Assembly: GCF_018448905.1 (NCBI RefSeq)
Contig: NZ_RCWA01000017.1
Location: 19,443-83,442, forward strand
Source: Photorhabdus heterorhabditis
Lineage (GTDB): Bacteria; Pseudomonadota; Gammaproteobacteria; Enterobacterales; Enterobacteriaceae
Reading direction: 5' to 3'
DNA length: 64,000 nucleotides
The translations under genes were made by a program, and so were the position numbers. A model generated the notes under the pieces. The model had not been told where the DNA came from. It ran no database searches and was given only the letters and a program-made list of their open reading frames with translations. Below are positions 49,550 through 58,944 of the stretch, piece by piece (the first letter of the stretch is position 1; the number at the start of each line of letters is the position of its first letter).

Positions 49550-51445
49550 ATGATTTCTGAGAAAAATCAGCTGGATCAGATTACCATTAATATTGACGCT
49601 GATAATCAACAGGAGGCTAAAAAAGTATTGCATGGTTCTCTACTAAATAAAGTCAATATATATCAGCTATTTAACTTATATTTTAATGAATATACTATCA
49701 ATCAAGATATTTGTTTGGAAAAATTATCATTGGATCTTGGTACAATAAGCTTGCATGATTTTAATTCATTGTTTCCGATTAGGCTTAATGCTGCGCTAAA
49801 TAGAGTATTTAGCCAATGTTATAAGGATAATAATGAAGAAAAAATCTTTCAGGAAGATCCAATTATATTAAAAAATACCAATAAGCCTCCTTCACTTAAG
49901 GATAATCGTTTAATTAATATAGAGGAGTTTATTCATTATTTATCTCAAAAAGATTTTAAATTAAATTCAAAAAAAGTAATGCTAGATAATATCAATGTCA
50001 AACAGTTAATTAATCAATTAACGCGAATGGAAAGTCATTTAACATTATTATTAGCAAAAAGCTGTTTATCTGAATATCGTTTGCAACGACTTTTGTCTAT
50101 CAATCAACCGGCTTTATTAACTGCCATTAATTGCAAATTATTAGAGGATATAAATATATCACAGCATCAGGAAGAATTAGTTTCCGCTGGTCAACTGATA
50201 TTGAATGCGCTGGGATATATGCAGTGGCATAATATACAAGAAATAATCAAGCCAGATACGCAAGTGATATCACGTATTATCGTTGACCTCAATCAAGGGA
50301 CGCTTAATGTTGTACCTATTCTTACGTTATTTCGTCAAGTTATCGTGACTAATCATTCGTTATTACATGAGTGGCTGGTACAACTTTGGCAAACAGATCT
50401 CATTCCGCAACTTTGCAAAAAACACCTCTCTATTCAGCAATATGAAACTTTAGTTAATCGTTTTAGTGATCAAGAGCAAACTTTCAGAGAACATGCTTTC
50501 CGTAAAACAACGGAAGTTAATCTTCTATTGGCTCAGTTATTACAGATATTAGCAATGGAGCCTCAGCAAGATTTACCACCATTAAATCAGCATCAACTTT
50601 CATTAATAGCTACAGCGATTCAAACAGGGGAGGTCAAAACAGAAAATATTCTCCAGCTATTGCAACATCCGGTGTTATATAACAAAGCAGGTACAGCGTG
50701 GTTAGCCCCATTATGGCAATTGACTCCTGTTTCACAACTCGGTAAAAAATATCTTTCTGCTGAACAATATCAACATCTTTCGCAACGCTTTATATCAAAT
50801 AATGCGGATCAAAAATTAATCTCTCAAGATCATTCAATATTATTAGCATCAGATAACCTATGTGTTAAAGATAATCACTGTAGTCAATTGCAAACTATTA
50901 ACAGACCACGCATTTGGCCGGATTTATTGACTGAACAAACTCCTTTATATCAAGTAAATAATGCTGGAATATTAATTCTATGGCCGATGTTGGCTACATT
51001 ATTTAATCATTTTGGTTTGCTTGAAACACAACAATTTATTCATCATCAGGCTCAGTTTAGTGCAGTTGATTTACTGGACTACCTGATTTGGGGAGACGAA
51101 GAGAGGCAAATAGAACGAAAGACATTGAATAACGTATTGTGTGGCTTAATGGTCAATGAAGATAATGAATCAATTTTTCTTGAGCCAGAAAAACGGTTGA
51201 TAACAGAGCAATGGCTGGATGCCGTTATCGCCCAACTTCCTGGCTGGAAAAACTTAAGCCGTAATGACGTCCGGCAACTGTTTTTACAACGGCCAGGTAA
51301 GTTGCTCATTGGTGAACAGGAAATCAAAATCATAATCCAACGTCAGACATTTGATCTGCTATTAAATGACTGGCCATGGCCGTTACATATCGCAAAACTT
51401 CCCTGGCTGAATCAGCCTTTATCCATAGACTGGCAAAATATTTAA
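49550..51445 (+). CDS. pvc14: PVC tape-measure protein Pvc14
   Basis: This 631-residue protein is of the contractile-injection-system tape measure family. Marks are an N-terminal domain ITINIDADNQQEAKK with CLEKLSLDLGTISLHDFN, a long helical body, and C-terminal blocks GILILWPMLATLFNHFGLL and QPLSIDWQNI. It is thought to set particle length and to guide loading of the tube lumen. It starts 30 nt after an ERIC remnant. Confidence 0.9.
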   Translation: MISEKNQLDQITINIDADNQQEAKKVLHGSLLNKVNIYQLFNLYFNEYTINQDICLEKLSLDLGTISLHDFNSLFPIRLNAALNRVFSQCYKDNNEEKIFQEDPIILKNTNKPPSLKDNRLINIEEFIHYLSQKDFKLNSKKVMLDNINVKQLINQLTRMESHLTLLLAKSCLSEYRLQRLLSINQPALLTAINCKLLEDINISQHQEELVSAGQLILNALGYMQWHNIQEIIKPDTQVISRIIVDLNQGTLNVVPILTLFRQVIVTNHSLLHEWLVQLWQTDLIPQLCKKHLSIQQYETLVNRFSDQEQTFREHAFRKTTEVNLLLAQLLQILAMEPQQDLPPLNQHQLSLIATAIQTGEVKTENILQLLQHPVLYNKAGTAWLAPLWQLTPVSQLGKKYLSAEQYQHLSQRFISNNADQKLISQDHSILLASDNLCVKDNHCSQLQTINRPRIWPDLLTEQTPLYQVNNAGILILWPMLATLFNHFGLLETQQFIHHQAQFSAVDLLDYLIWGDEERQIERKTLNNVLCGLMVNEDNESIFLEPEKRLITEQWLDAVIAQLPGWKNLSRNDVRQLFLQRPGKLLIGEQEIKIIIQRQTFDLLLNDWPWPLHIAKLPWLNQPLSIDWQNI

Positions 51446-51454
51446 AAGGTTTAT

Positions 51455-53539
51455 ATGAATTCTTTACTCAAAAATAACCATTATATGATGGCTGAGTTAC
51501 GTTGGATTTATCCTCATTTGGAACGTATTGATCTATTATTGCAGCATTACTATTATCAAAAGAGAGATAAATACGACTCTTTGCCAGAGAGTTTTTTACT
51601 TGACGAAGATAAGGTAGATCAATATTTGGTACAACCGCAGGGCATTCCTCATTGGTTATCTGAGGAAAGTAATATTGTTAGCTACCCAGAAACTGAAAAG
51701 CACCTTGCCTCTAATGCTTTGTTACTATTGGTCGAACGTTTTGAACTCACTGAATTTGAATGTGATGTTTTACTGTTAGGTTTATTGCCACATTTTGACA
51801 GCCGCTATCATGCGCTGTTTGCTGCTCTGCATGGTAATAGCAAAAGACAATGGCCCAGTTTTGCTTTAGCGATTGAATTATTTAGTGAACGTCAAAGTGA
51901 TCAACAATTACTGCAAAACTGCTTCTTACCACCCACGCCATTAATTAGTCATCATTTATTACTACTCAATAATGACGAGGAGTCTATCTGGTTACAAACG
52001 CAATTTTTAACTCACAGTGCAATTTGGCATTTTTTATTTGATCAGCGAGTTATTTTACCTCCTTTAATAACCTGTGCTTACTGGTGTACTCCTGCATTAC
52101 ACATTTGGTATCCGCCAACGCTTTATCGTCAACTTGAAAAAATATTATTGAATGAAGCAGACGAGGTGTATCCACTGGTAATACTCAGAGGAAAACAGGC
52201 CAGCGCCAGAGAATTAGCGGTGAGTAATATCATGGTGTCTCATGGCATTAATACGTTAATCCTTGATTTAGCTCGCCTGCCAAATGAAGAGAACTCAACC
52301 ACAATATCTGACTTGTTAAAAAACGCAGTACGGGAAGCCCGGTTACACGATGCCTGTTTATTAATCCGCAATTTTTCTTTGCTTACCGCAGAAAAGAAAA
52401 TATTAAATAGTGAATTATCTATTTTGCTGAACCAACCAAAATTACGCGTAGTTTGTTTAGTAGAATCAAGAGAATCATTAATGTGGATTAAACATCTGTC
52501 CATGGTGCAAATTAATATGCCTATGGCAACATTGACAGAAAAAGGAATCATGTTAAAAACAAGTTTACCGAGTAATTCTTCAGATGAGATTAATATCGCT
52601 AAATTATGTCAGCGTTTTTCATTTACAGCCGAAACATTACCCTTAATTCTTAAAGAGGCTTGCCAATACCAAATACTCCGGCAACCACAAGGTCAATTAG
52701 AAGAAATAGATTTGTACAAGGCATTAAGTTTCCGCGCTCAACAGAATTTCGGTAAATTAGCCCAGAGAGTTACCCCAAAACGCCACTTTAATGATTTAGT
52801 GATTTCGGATGAATTGGTCCAACAATTAAAAGAAATTATCGCGGCAATTAATTATCGTGACCAGATTCTGAGTTCTGGCTTTCAGGATAAAATAAGCTAT
52901 GGTACCGGTATTAGTGCTTTATTCTATGGTGAATCAGGGACGGGAAAAACCATGGCGGCAGAGGTTATTGCTGGGTATCTTGGTGTTGATCTGATTAAAG
53001 TGGATCTTTCTACTGTTGTAAATAAATATATCGGTGAAACTGAGAAGAATATTGCCCGTATTTTTGACCTGGCGGAAGCTGATTCCGGGGTCCTGTTTTT
53101 TGACGAAGCCGATGCATTATTTGGCAAGCGCAGTGAAACTAAAGATGCTCATGATAGACACGCTAATATTGAAGTTTCTTATCTTTTACAACGATTGGAG
53201 GATTATCCGGGATTAGTCATTTTAGCCACTAATAACCGCAGCCATCTGGACAGTGCATTTAATCGCCGCTTTACCTTTATTACTCGTTTCACTTATCCTG
53301 ATGAAATATTGCGTAAAAAAATGTGGCAGACCATTTGGCCTGAACAAGTTAGATTATCGGATGAGATTAATTTTGAACATTTGGCTAAACGGGCAGATCT
53401 AACCGGAGCCAATATTAGAAACATTGCTTTATTAGCATCGATATTAGCAGCCGAAAATCATAGCGTTAAAATTGAAAATAAATATATAGAACGGGCCGTG
53501 ATACTTGAATTAAATAAAACGGGTAGATTGATTTTTTAA
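51455..53539 (+). CDS. pvc15: PVC AAA+ ATPase Pvc15
   Basis: This 694-residue protein has a helical N-terminal part (1-450) and a C-terminal AAA+ domain. Walker A is GESGTGKT at 492-499, Walker B VLFFDEADALF with Asp550-Glu551, and then LLQRLEDYPGLVILATNNRS and an arginine finger region FNRRF. In Photorhabdus PVC this ATPase is needed for payload loading or stability and is not part of the finished particle. It starts 9 nt after pvc14. Confidence 0.93.
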   Translation: MNSLLKNNHYMMAELRWIYPHLERIDLLLQHYYYQKRDKYDSLPESFLLDEDKVDQYLVQPQGIPHWLSEESNIVSYPETEKHLASNALLLLVERFELTEFECDVLLLGLLPHFDSRYHALFAALHGNSKRQWPSFALAIELFSERQSDQQLLQNCFLPPTPLISHHLLLLNNDEESIWLQTQFLTHSAIWHFLFDQRVILPPLITCAYWCTPALHIWYPPTLYRQLEKILLNEADEVYPLVILRGKQASARELAVSNIMVSHGINTLILDLARLPNEENSTTISDLLKNAVREARLHDACLLIRNFSLLTAEKKILNSELSILLNQPKLRVVCLVESRESLMWIKHLSMVQINMPMATLTEKGIMLKTSLPSNSSDEINIAKLCQRFSFTAETLPLILKEACQYQILRQPQGQLEEIDLYKALSFRAQQNFGKLAQRVTPKRHFNDLVISDELVQQLKEIIAAINYRDQILSSGFQDKISYGTGISALFYGESGTGKTMAAEVIAGYLGVDLIKVDLSTVVNKYIGETEKNIARIFDLAEADSGVLFFDEADALFGKRSETKDAHDRHANIEVSYLLQRLEDYPGLVILATNNRSHLDSAFNRRFTFITRFTYPDEILRKKMWQTIWPEQVRLSDEINFEHLAKRADLTGANIRNIALLASILAAENHSVKIENKYIERAVILELNKTGRLIF

Positions 53540-53563
53540 ACATTTAATAGAATTGGAGTTAAT

Positions 53564-54508
53564 ATGATAAATATAATTGAACCTGATAATGCAATCGTTG
53601 AGGTTAATAATGCATTAAATACAATCTTATCTCAGTATTTAAATATTTATGGTCAGAAAATTGATATCCGTTTTGATCTACCTGAAATGGAATCAATTCC
53701 ATCATGTCCTACAGTTAGTGTATTTCTTTATGATATACATGAAGACCTACAACTACGTTCTGCCGAACCCAGGAGTTATTGTCCTGCCTCCAGTACATTA
53801 TTGCCGGGATGGGTAAATATTAATTACAACTACTTAATTACTTATTGGCATTCAAATAAGCCATCAGGAGATAGCGCCAATCCTGATAGCCAGCCTAATA
53901 ATCAAGCTGCGAAAGTCATGACATGTGTTTTGAACGCATTGGTTAATAACCGGCAATTACCTACAATTCCTGGGGCATATACCAGAGTGATCCCGCCGCA
54001 AGAAAACCTAAATAGCCTGGGTAATTTTTGGCAAGCTCTCAGCAATCGCCCTCGACTTTCTTTGTTGTATTCAGTCACTGCCCCGGTAAAACTGTTAAAT
54101 ATGGATGCTATAAAACCCGTTAGCCAAATTTTCTCTTCTGTAAATCAAAAATCGGGTCTGGACAGTTCACAAATAAATCAGGTTCTGGCAGAGAAATTGT
54201 ATTTAGATTTGGGTGGCACAGAAGATGCACGTTTTGCCCTTACTAAAGTGAATCTAAAAACTGAATTCACCGTAAAGAATAATGAAAATCGGGAAAATAA
54301 AAACGTTATTCTTAATGTTTCTGGTATTACCTATTCGAATTATTTATCAAAAATAAGATATATTCTTTCAACTTGGAAAAATAGTCATAGTGCCATTGTG
54401 AATGTAAGTGATACCGGTATTATTATTGAGGAATATTCTGAAGAATTAATTGAAATACAAGATAATAAATTTTTAATTTATTATCCATTAATTAAAAATG
54501 GAATGTAA
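53564..54508 (+). CDS. pvc16: PVC tail terminator/cap Pvc16 (DUF4255)
   Basis: This 314-residue protein has an N-terminal DUF4255 (Pvc16_N) domain: VNNALNTILSQYLN, PSCPTVSVFLYDIHEDLQLR, then WVNINYNYLITYW. It caps the distal end of sheath and tube. It is the last structural gene; payload genes begin 66 nt later on the same strand. Confidence 0.92.
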   Translation: MINIIEPDNAIVEVNNALNTILSQYLNIYGQKIDIRFDLPEMESIPSCPTVSVFLYDIHEDLQLRSAEPRSYCPASSTLLPGWVNINYNYLITYWHSNKPSGDSANPDSQPNNQAAKVMTCVLNALVNNRQLPTIPGAYTRVIPPQENLNSLGNFWQALSNRPRLSLLYSVTAPVKLLNMDAIKPVSQIFSSVNQKSGLDSSQINQVLAEKLYLDLGGTEDARFALTKVNLKTEFTVKNNENRENKNVILNVSGITYSNYLSKIRYILSTWKNSHSAIVNVSDTGIIIEEYSEELIEIQDNKFLIYYPLIKNGM

Positions 54509-54574
54509 ATAATTTATTAATTAATGTATTGTTCCTTTTTGATATATTTTTTAATAAATGTAATAGGTGGTAAT

Positions 54575-55474
54575 ATGATGCGAGAATATAGTAGCGAAGA
54601 TGATTGTGTAAAAGAAAAAACAAATTTAGTAAAATCTGAAAATGCAAAGGAAGATAACTATCTGGACATAGATTATCTCACTTGTTTAGTTAATCTAAAT
54701 GGTATGCCAGAGCAAAAAGATCCTAGATTAAACTCCGAAAAGTTAATAGATGATATTATAAAACTACATAATGATCCCAAGGGAAACAAATTACTCTGGA
54801 ATGATAATTGGCAAGATAAAATCATCGATAGGGATCTGGAAAACATGTTTAAAAAAATTGACGAAATGGTTTCTGCCTTTGGTGGGCTTGAAAGTTATAA
54901 AGATATAGTTGGAGAAAATCCTTATGATCCTACGGAGCCAGTTTGTGGTTATTCTGCACAAAATATATTTAAATTAATGACTGAAGGAGAACATGCTGTT
55001 GACCCGGTAAAAATGGCGCAAACAGGAAAAATAAACGGTAATGAATTTGCTGAAAAACTGGAACAGCTCAATGACTCAAATAATTATATTGCATTAATTA
55101 ATGACCACCGACTTGGACATATGTTCTTAATTGATATTCCATCAATGAATCGGGAAAGGGTAGGATATATCTATCAGTCAGATTTGGGAGATGGTGCATT
55201 ACCCGCCCTTAAAATAGCAGATTGGTTAAATTCCAGAGGAAAAGAATCGATTGATTTGAATAAATTAAAGAAATTTTTAAGTAATGAATTCATTATGCTA
55301 CCTGAGAATGAACAAAGAGAGTTAATAGCTGAACTTCTTGATCTAAATAAAGATATATCCAATGTGAAGTTAGGTGAAGTTAAAAAAGATAAAGTGGTGG
55401 ATATTTATTTAAGAGAATATGATATCAATGATTTCATTAGCAATATTGAAAAATTAAAAACCAAACTAGCTTAA
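54575..55474 (+). CDS. cif: Cif-type effector (cycle-inhibiting factor, glutamine deamidase)
   Basis: This 299-residue PVC payload starts MMREYSSEDD; ATG 54575 follows AGGTGG, and the open frame from 54524 lacks a ribosome-binding site. A papain-like triad can be placed at Cys124 (PVCGYSAQNIF), His182 (LGHMFLIDIP) and Gln201 (GYIYQSDLGDGALPALKIAD). Spacing of 58 and 19 residues is close to Cif of pathogenic E. coli (Cys109, His165, Gln185). Cif proteins deamidate Gln40 of NEDD8 and ubiquitin, block cullin-RING ligases and arrest the host cell cycle. It follows pvc16 directly. Confidence 0.85.
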   Translation: MMREYSSEDDCVKEKTNLVKSENAKEDNYLDIDYLTCLVNLNGMPEQKDPRLNSEKLIDDIIKLHNDPKGNKLLWNDNWQDKIIDRDLENMFKKIDEMVSAFGGLESYKDIVGENPYDPTEPVCGYSAQNIFKLMTEGEHAVDPVKMAQTGKINGNEFAEKLEQLNDSNNYIALINDHRLGHMFLIDIPSMNRERVGYIYQSDLGDGALPALKIADWLNSRGKESIDLNKLKKFLSNEFIMLPENEQRELIAELLDLNKDISNVKLGEVKKDKVVDIYLREYDINDFISNIEKLKTKLA

Positions 55475-55780
55475 TTTATCTGTTATTTATGGAAGCTTGA
55501 AAATATTTAAATTTCCTATATTAACAATAATATATAATTTTTCATGATATTTAAAAGGTTAAATTTGGCAGTTTTTTATTTACTTGGCAATATTTTTCAT
55601 TATCTGATTTGTCAGAAATTTCTTTGTTCCTTTTGTAGCATATTGAAAAGTGTGACAATGTTTTTTGACTAAAGTAGCTGTTCAGAACGCTCTTTATCTA
55701 AATTCTTATAATTGAGACGTCAGAACATCGTAATGATAATTTTAGGTGTAATAGGATCAACCAATAATAGAGGTTTATAA
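55475..55780. other. AT-rich gap between cif and the deaminase-like gene
   Basis: About 306 nt without a gene. It is wider than gaps inside the PVC operon, so a separate promoter for the next gene is possible, but none stands out. Confidence 0.35.
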
Positions 55781-56707
55781 ATGTTCCAGAATCGTATTCG
55801 TAATGAAAAAACAACTCAATCTGACAAAGGAAAAACTTTAGATAGAATGACAGATTCATTATGTCTGGAAATTCCTAATGTAGAAGCGGTAATGTTAGCT
55901 TATAGGAAACTTACTGGTAAATATAAAGCATTTAGTGATAAAACAAAATTAATCCTAGATTCTTCAGAAAAATTTGGGAAGTTAAAATATGCGAAGCAAT
56001 GTAAATTCATTATGCCAGGTTTAAACGAAAATGGTGTTTATAATGGAAGTTTTATTTATTCAAAAAAATCTTTGCAAGATTTTTCTGCTCATGCAGGATA
56101 TGAGCATAATGGTCATTATAAAGATGAATTTGTCAATTTTAAGGATAATAAGGGAAATTTAGCAAAAGGAAAGCTGTTTCCTGGTATTAGCCTGATTGAA
56201 CGTCGTAAACTCTCAATAGTAAAAAATAAAGAAGGAAAATGGGAATACAAAGAAATTGACGAGGCCGAAGTTTATGAAGTCACTGACATTGAGAAATTTA
56301 TTTCTGGGGTTAGGGGTATGTATCGACAGGGAAACACATTTTTGCATGCAGAAACAGAGGTTTTGATTAGAAAGCATATTATTAACAATGAAAATATATT
56401 ACCTACGATGGCGGGTATTGCTGGTTTGCATGCGGAGGTACAGGCACTTAACAACTTATTTATTTTAGGAGATAAAGGAACAGAGAAACGCGAAAAATGG
56501 AAATATATACGAGATATGTTGGAATCATCTATTTTTACCCAGCGATTGACAACAGTAAATGCTGGGAAAGATTTTGCTGCTTGCCATAATTGTTCTGGGA
56601 TATTGTCATCACCAGTCAATGTTATTACCGGGAAGGTAGAAAGTGCAGGGGGGGATTTTTCATCAACATTATCTCGATATAATATGTTACAAGAATCTCC
56701 AATATAA
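55781..56707 (+). CDS. PVC payload with deaminase-like zinc motifs (YwqJ-like)
   Basis: This 308-residue protein has cytidine-deaminase-fold marks in its C-terminal part: GLHAEVQALNNLF (His217-Ala-Glu219) and FAACHNCSGIL (Cys268-x-x-Cys271), the usual zinc ligands and proton shuttle, followed by VNVITGK. A second HAE occurs earlier (FLHAETEVLIRKH, 189-191). The pattern fits toxin deaminases of the YwqJ/SCP1.201 kind, which edit nucleic acid bases or nucleotides. It lacks the M-x-R-E-Y-S start of its two neighbours. AGAGG precedes the start. Substrate unknown. Confidence 0.65.
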   Translation: MFQNRIRNEKTTQSDKGKTLDRMTDSLCLEIPNVEAVMLAYRKLTGKYKAFSDKTKLILDSSEKFGKLKYAKQCKFIMPGLNENGVYNGSFIYSKKSLQDFSAHAGYEHNGHYKDEFVNFKDNKGNLAKGKLFPGISLIERRKLSIVKNKEGKWEYKEIDEAEVYEVTDIEKFISGVRGMYRQGNTFLHAETEVLIRKHIINNENILPTMAGIAGLHAEVQALNNLFILGDKGTEKREKWKYIRDMLESSIFTQRLTTVNAGKDFAACHNCSGILSSPVNVITGKVESAGGDFSSTLSRYNMLQESPI

Positions 56708-56775
56708 AAATATTGTGAATTTGGAAGTTGATTTTCCTAATATGCTTTTTTAACCAGAAATTAATAGGTGAGAAT

Positions 56776-57612
56776 ATGGAAAGAGAATATAGTGAAAAAC
56801 CAAAAAATCTCTCGCAGTTAAGTCGTAAGACTGCAATAAGTGAACGTAGAGCAATGTTTGAGAGAAACGCATCATCTAACAACGAGCAACTTGTTCCTCA
56901 GTTTGCAAGATCCTATACATCCAATAGATCTGTTGTAAATATTAATCCAGGAAGATCGTCGATTGCTGTCGCTACTGAAAATTCAACATCACCGGTTAAT
57001 ATCCCCACGCCAGCAGCTGCAAGTTCTGATAAATTATTATCATTAAATAGTTGTGATACAACGTCTTCAACTTTAACTGTTGGCAAATATAAGTTAGAGC
57101 TGACAAGTCAAGGAAAAGTCGTTGTTTTTAGAGGGGATAATCGGACTCCTGAACAGATCGTAGCAGCAGGTGGATTCTATCCATGGTCAAAACAGGATGC
57201 GGGTAAAATTAAAAAAGAGTTAATAGATGAATTTATTACAATTGGGCCTTCAGCTCATATGATGGGGCATGTCAGAAGTCCAAATAAAAACTATGTTTCA
57301 ACGGGTATGAATATGGATTCAGGTGGATTTGGAGAGCAATCTAACTATCTGTATAAGATGGAAATCCCTGGATTAAAACCGCAGGATATGAATGAAAGAA
57401 CTTTTGGTGAAAAAATTAGACAAGATAGCAGGGGAATTAATTACCCTCACTTTTTAATGAACCATTTAACGCTTGCAGAATCAGAGTTTGTCGCCATGAT
57501 ACCAGCACGCTCTGAAGAGCTTACATTTATCACTCCTATTCCCCTTAGTTATATAACCTCGTACAGGAAAAGAGGCACAAATACATGGCTTCCAATGCCA
57601 CTTAAGAAATAA
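56776..57612 (+). CDS. PVC payload with ADP-ribosyltransferase-like domain
   Basis: This 278-residue protein starts MEREYSEKPKNLSQLSRKTA with AGGTGA upstream of ATG 56776. After a Ser/Asn-rich linker the C-terminal part has the R-S-E pattern of cholera/pertussis-type ADP-ribosyltransferases: VVFRGDNRTPEQIVAAGGF (Arg119), NYVSTGMNMD (Ser175-Thr176), and LAESEFVAMIP (Glu235-x-Glu237). Such toxins transfer ADP-ribose from NAD+ to a host protein. No separate binding subunit is present, as delivery would be by the PVC. The target is unknown. Confidence 0.75.
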   Translation: MEREYSEKPKNLSQLSRKTAISERRAMFERNASSNNEQLVPQFARSYTSNRSVVNINPGRSSIAVATENSTSPVNIPTPAAASSDKLLSLNSCDTTSSTLTVGKYKLELTSQGKVVVFRGDNRTPEQIVAAGGFYPWSKQDAGKIKKELIDEFITIGPSAHMMGHVRSPNKNYVSTGMNMDSGGFGEQSNYLYKMEIPGLKPQDMNERTFGEKIRQDSRGINYPHFLMNHLTLAESEFVAMIPARSEELTFITPIPLSYITSYRKRGTNTWLPMPLKK

Positions 57613-57649
57613 AATCCTGCAAAAATTACAGAGTTATTAATACGCTGTT

Positions 57650-57673
57650 CAGCCTCCCGAGTTAAGGAGGCTG
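57650..57673 (+). terminator. Hairpin after the ADP-ribosyltransferase gene
   Basis: CAGCCTCC / GGAGGCTG with an 8-nt loop lies 38 nt after the stop. There is no good U-run. It probably ends the payload transcript. Confidence 0.5.
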
Positions 57674-57701
57674 GATGATAAATTATTAATGATTTTGTGT
57701 T

Positions 57702-57783
57702 TATACCCAATAGATTTCAAATTGAAGCGCGGCGGCAAGAGAACGCAGCCAACAAAGCAGCAACTTGAAAGATGAAGGGTATA
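57702..57783 (+). repeat. Internally deleted ERIC (82 bp), unit A
   Basis: It has TATACCC and GGGTATA ends; the central core with the CCCCGGGAGC hairpin tip is missing. Confidence 0.85.
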
Positions 57784-57806
57784 TAGCAAGGCGCTGCCAG
57801 AAACTG

Positions 57807-57855
57807 CTATCCCGAGAGTCAATAGATTACGTTTCCCTTTTTAGCTAGCGCCTTA
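57807..57855 (+). pseudogene. 49-bp fragment of a GntP permease gene, unit A
   Basis: It matches 63,538-63,587 inside the permease gene with about four differences (CGAGAGTCAATAGATTACG against CGAGAGTCAGTAGATTACG). It is probably a scar of an earlier rearrangement. Confidence 0.7.
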
Positions 57856-58050
57856 TATGGTGTCGTCATGAGAAATAGACGATGCTCATAGCAGATATTC
57901 TTCATGACGATATTATCTAAAACAGAGTGTCAGTCCTCAACAAGGAAACTTGATCAGGTTCACAAAAGTTCAGAAAAACTAAAGAAAAAATAGCTGAGTC
58001 CCATAAGATATGGAATATCAATTAACTATAAATATCAATGGAGTTATAAA

Positions 58051-58944
58051 GTGAAATATGATCCACGATTAAGAACATGGGTTGAAGATGATTTTGATTA
58101 TGAAAAGAATTTTAAAAAACAAATGGATTATATCAATTATAAAGATCTTGAAAAGCAACTGAATGAAAATATAGATTACCATGCCTTATTAGATCAGGAT
58201 GAAGCTATAATTTTTTTGAAAACATTAGGAGGTGATTTTAAATCATATCTAGATGATATCTATTCAGTAGCTGATCCTTTGTCAAGTTTTGCTGGAAGCA
58301 TAAAAGATGCTCCTGGAGTTTTTAAAGTAGCAAAACATTTTAAACCTATAAATATAGGAATAATTGCTCATATAATAAATGAATTAAAAGGAAAAGGTGT
58401 AATAGCTAAAGAATTTTTAGGTAAAAATGGTGTGAGATATATAAAATTATCTGGTTATCCAGCGGTTAGACAATATTTAAATGCAACAAGATACCTTATC
58501 AATAATAAAAAAATACTGGAAGTTGGAGTTGGTTCTGTGGCTATGGAAGGTAGTATTGCTTCAGGAGTTAGGTTCGGTATTGTGTTTTCCGCTGCATATA
58601 GAGCAGTTGAATTAATGCTTAAGGATGAATATAACCTAATAGATTTTTATGTTAACTTATCAATGGATATGGCAAAGTTGATTGTATCGACAACAATAGC
58701 TAGGCTTGCTGTTGGAGCAATAGTAACTTCGCCAATTTTTGCTATTGGGGCTAGTGCCACCCTTGTGGCTATTGGTATTTTTGCTCTTGGAGTTGGTATT
58801 GCTTATGTTTTATATTTGTTAGATAGCAAATATAAAATTAGTGAAACTATAATTAAAAAACTTAAAGAGTATAAGATAAAACCACCTACACCTTATCACC
58901 CAGACCAATTTTTTAGCATGTGGGGTAGATACTCTCGTGGATAA
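58051..58944 (+). CDS. Putative membrane-active antibacterial toxin, copy A
   Basis: This 297-residue protein starts at GTG 58051 with GGAG upstream. The N-terminal part is hydrophilic (KYDPRLRTWVEDDFDYEKNF). The C-terminal part has a glycine-rich segment (GVGSVAMEGSIASGVRFGIV) and a long hydrophobic hairpin (about 214-254, with ARLAVGAIVTSPIFAIGASA) like pore-forming or membrane-damaging effectors. The end is charged (SETIIKKLKEYKIK). The partner gene overlaps by 8 nt and an hcp-like gene is convergent, so a type VI cargo is likely. No named family is recognised. Confidence 0.6.
   Translation: MKYDPRLRTWVEDDFDYEKNFKKQMDYINYKDLEKQLNENIDYHALLDQDEAIIFLKTLGGDFKSYLDDIYSVADPLSSFAGSIKDAPGVFKVAKHFKPINIGIIAHIINELKGKGVIAKEFLGKNGVRYIKLSGYPAVRQYLNATRYLINNKKILEVGVGSVAMEGSIASGVRFGIVFSAAYRAVELMLKDEYNLIDFYVNLSMDMAKLIVSTTIARLAVGAIVTSPIFAIGASATLVAIGIFALGVGIAYVLYLLDSKYKISETIIKKLKEYKIKPPTPYHPDQFFSMWGRYSRG

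Noticed and set aside
56272-56619. Minus-strand open frame of 115 codons
   Set aside because: It is antisense to the deaminase-like gene, without start signals.
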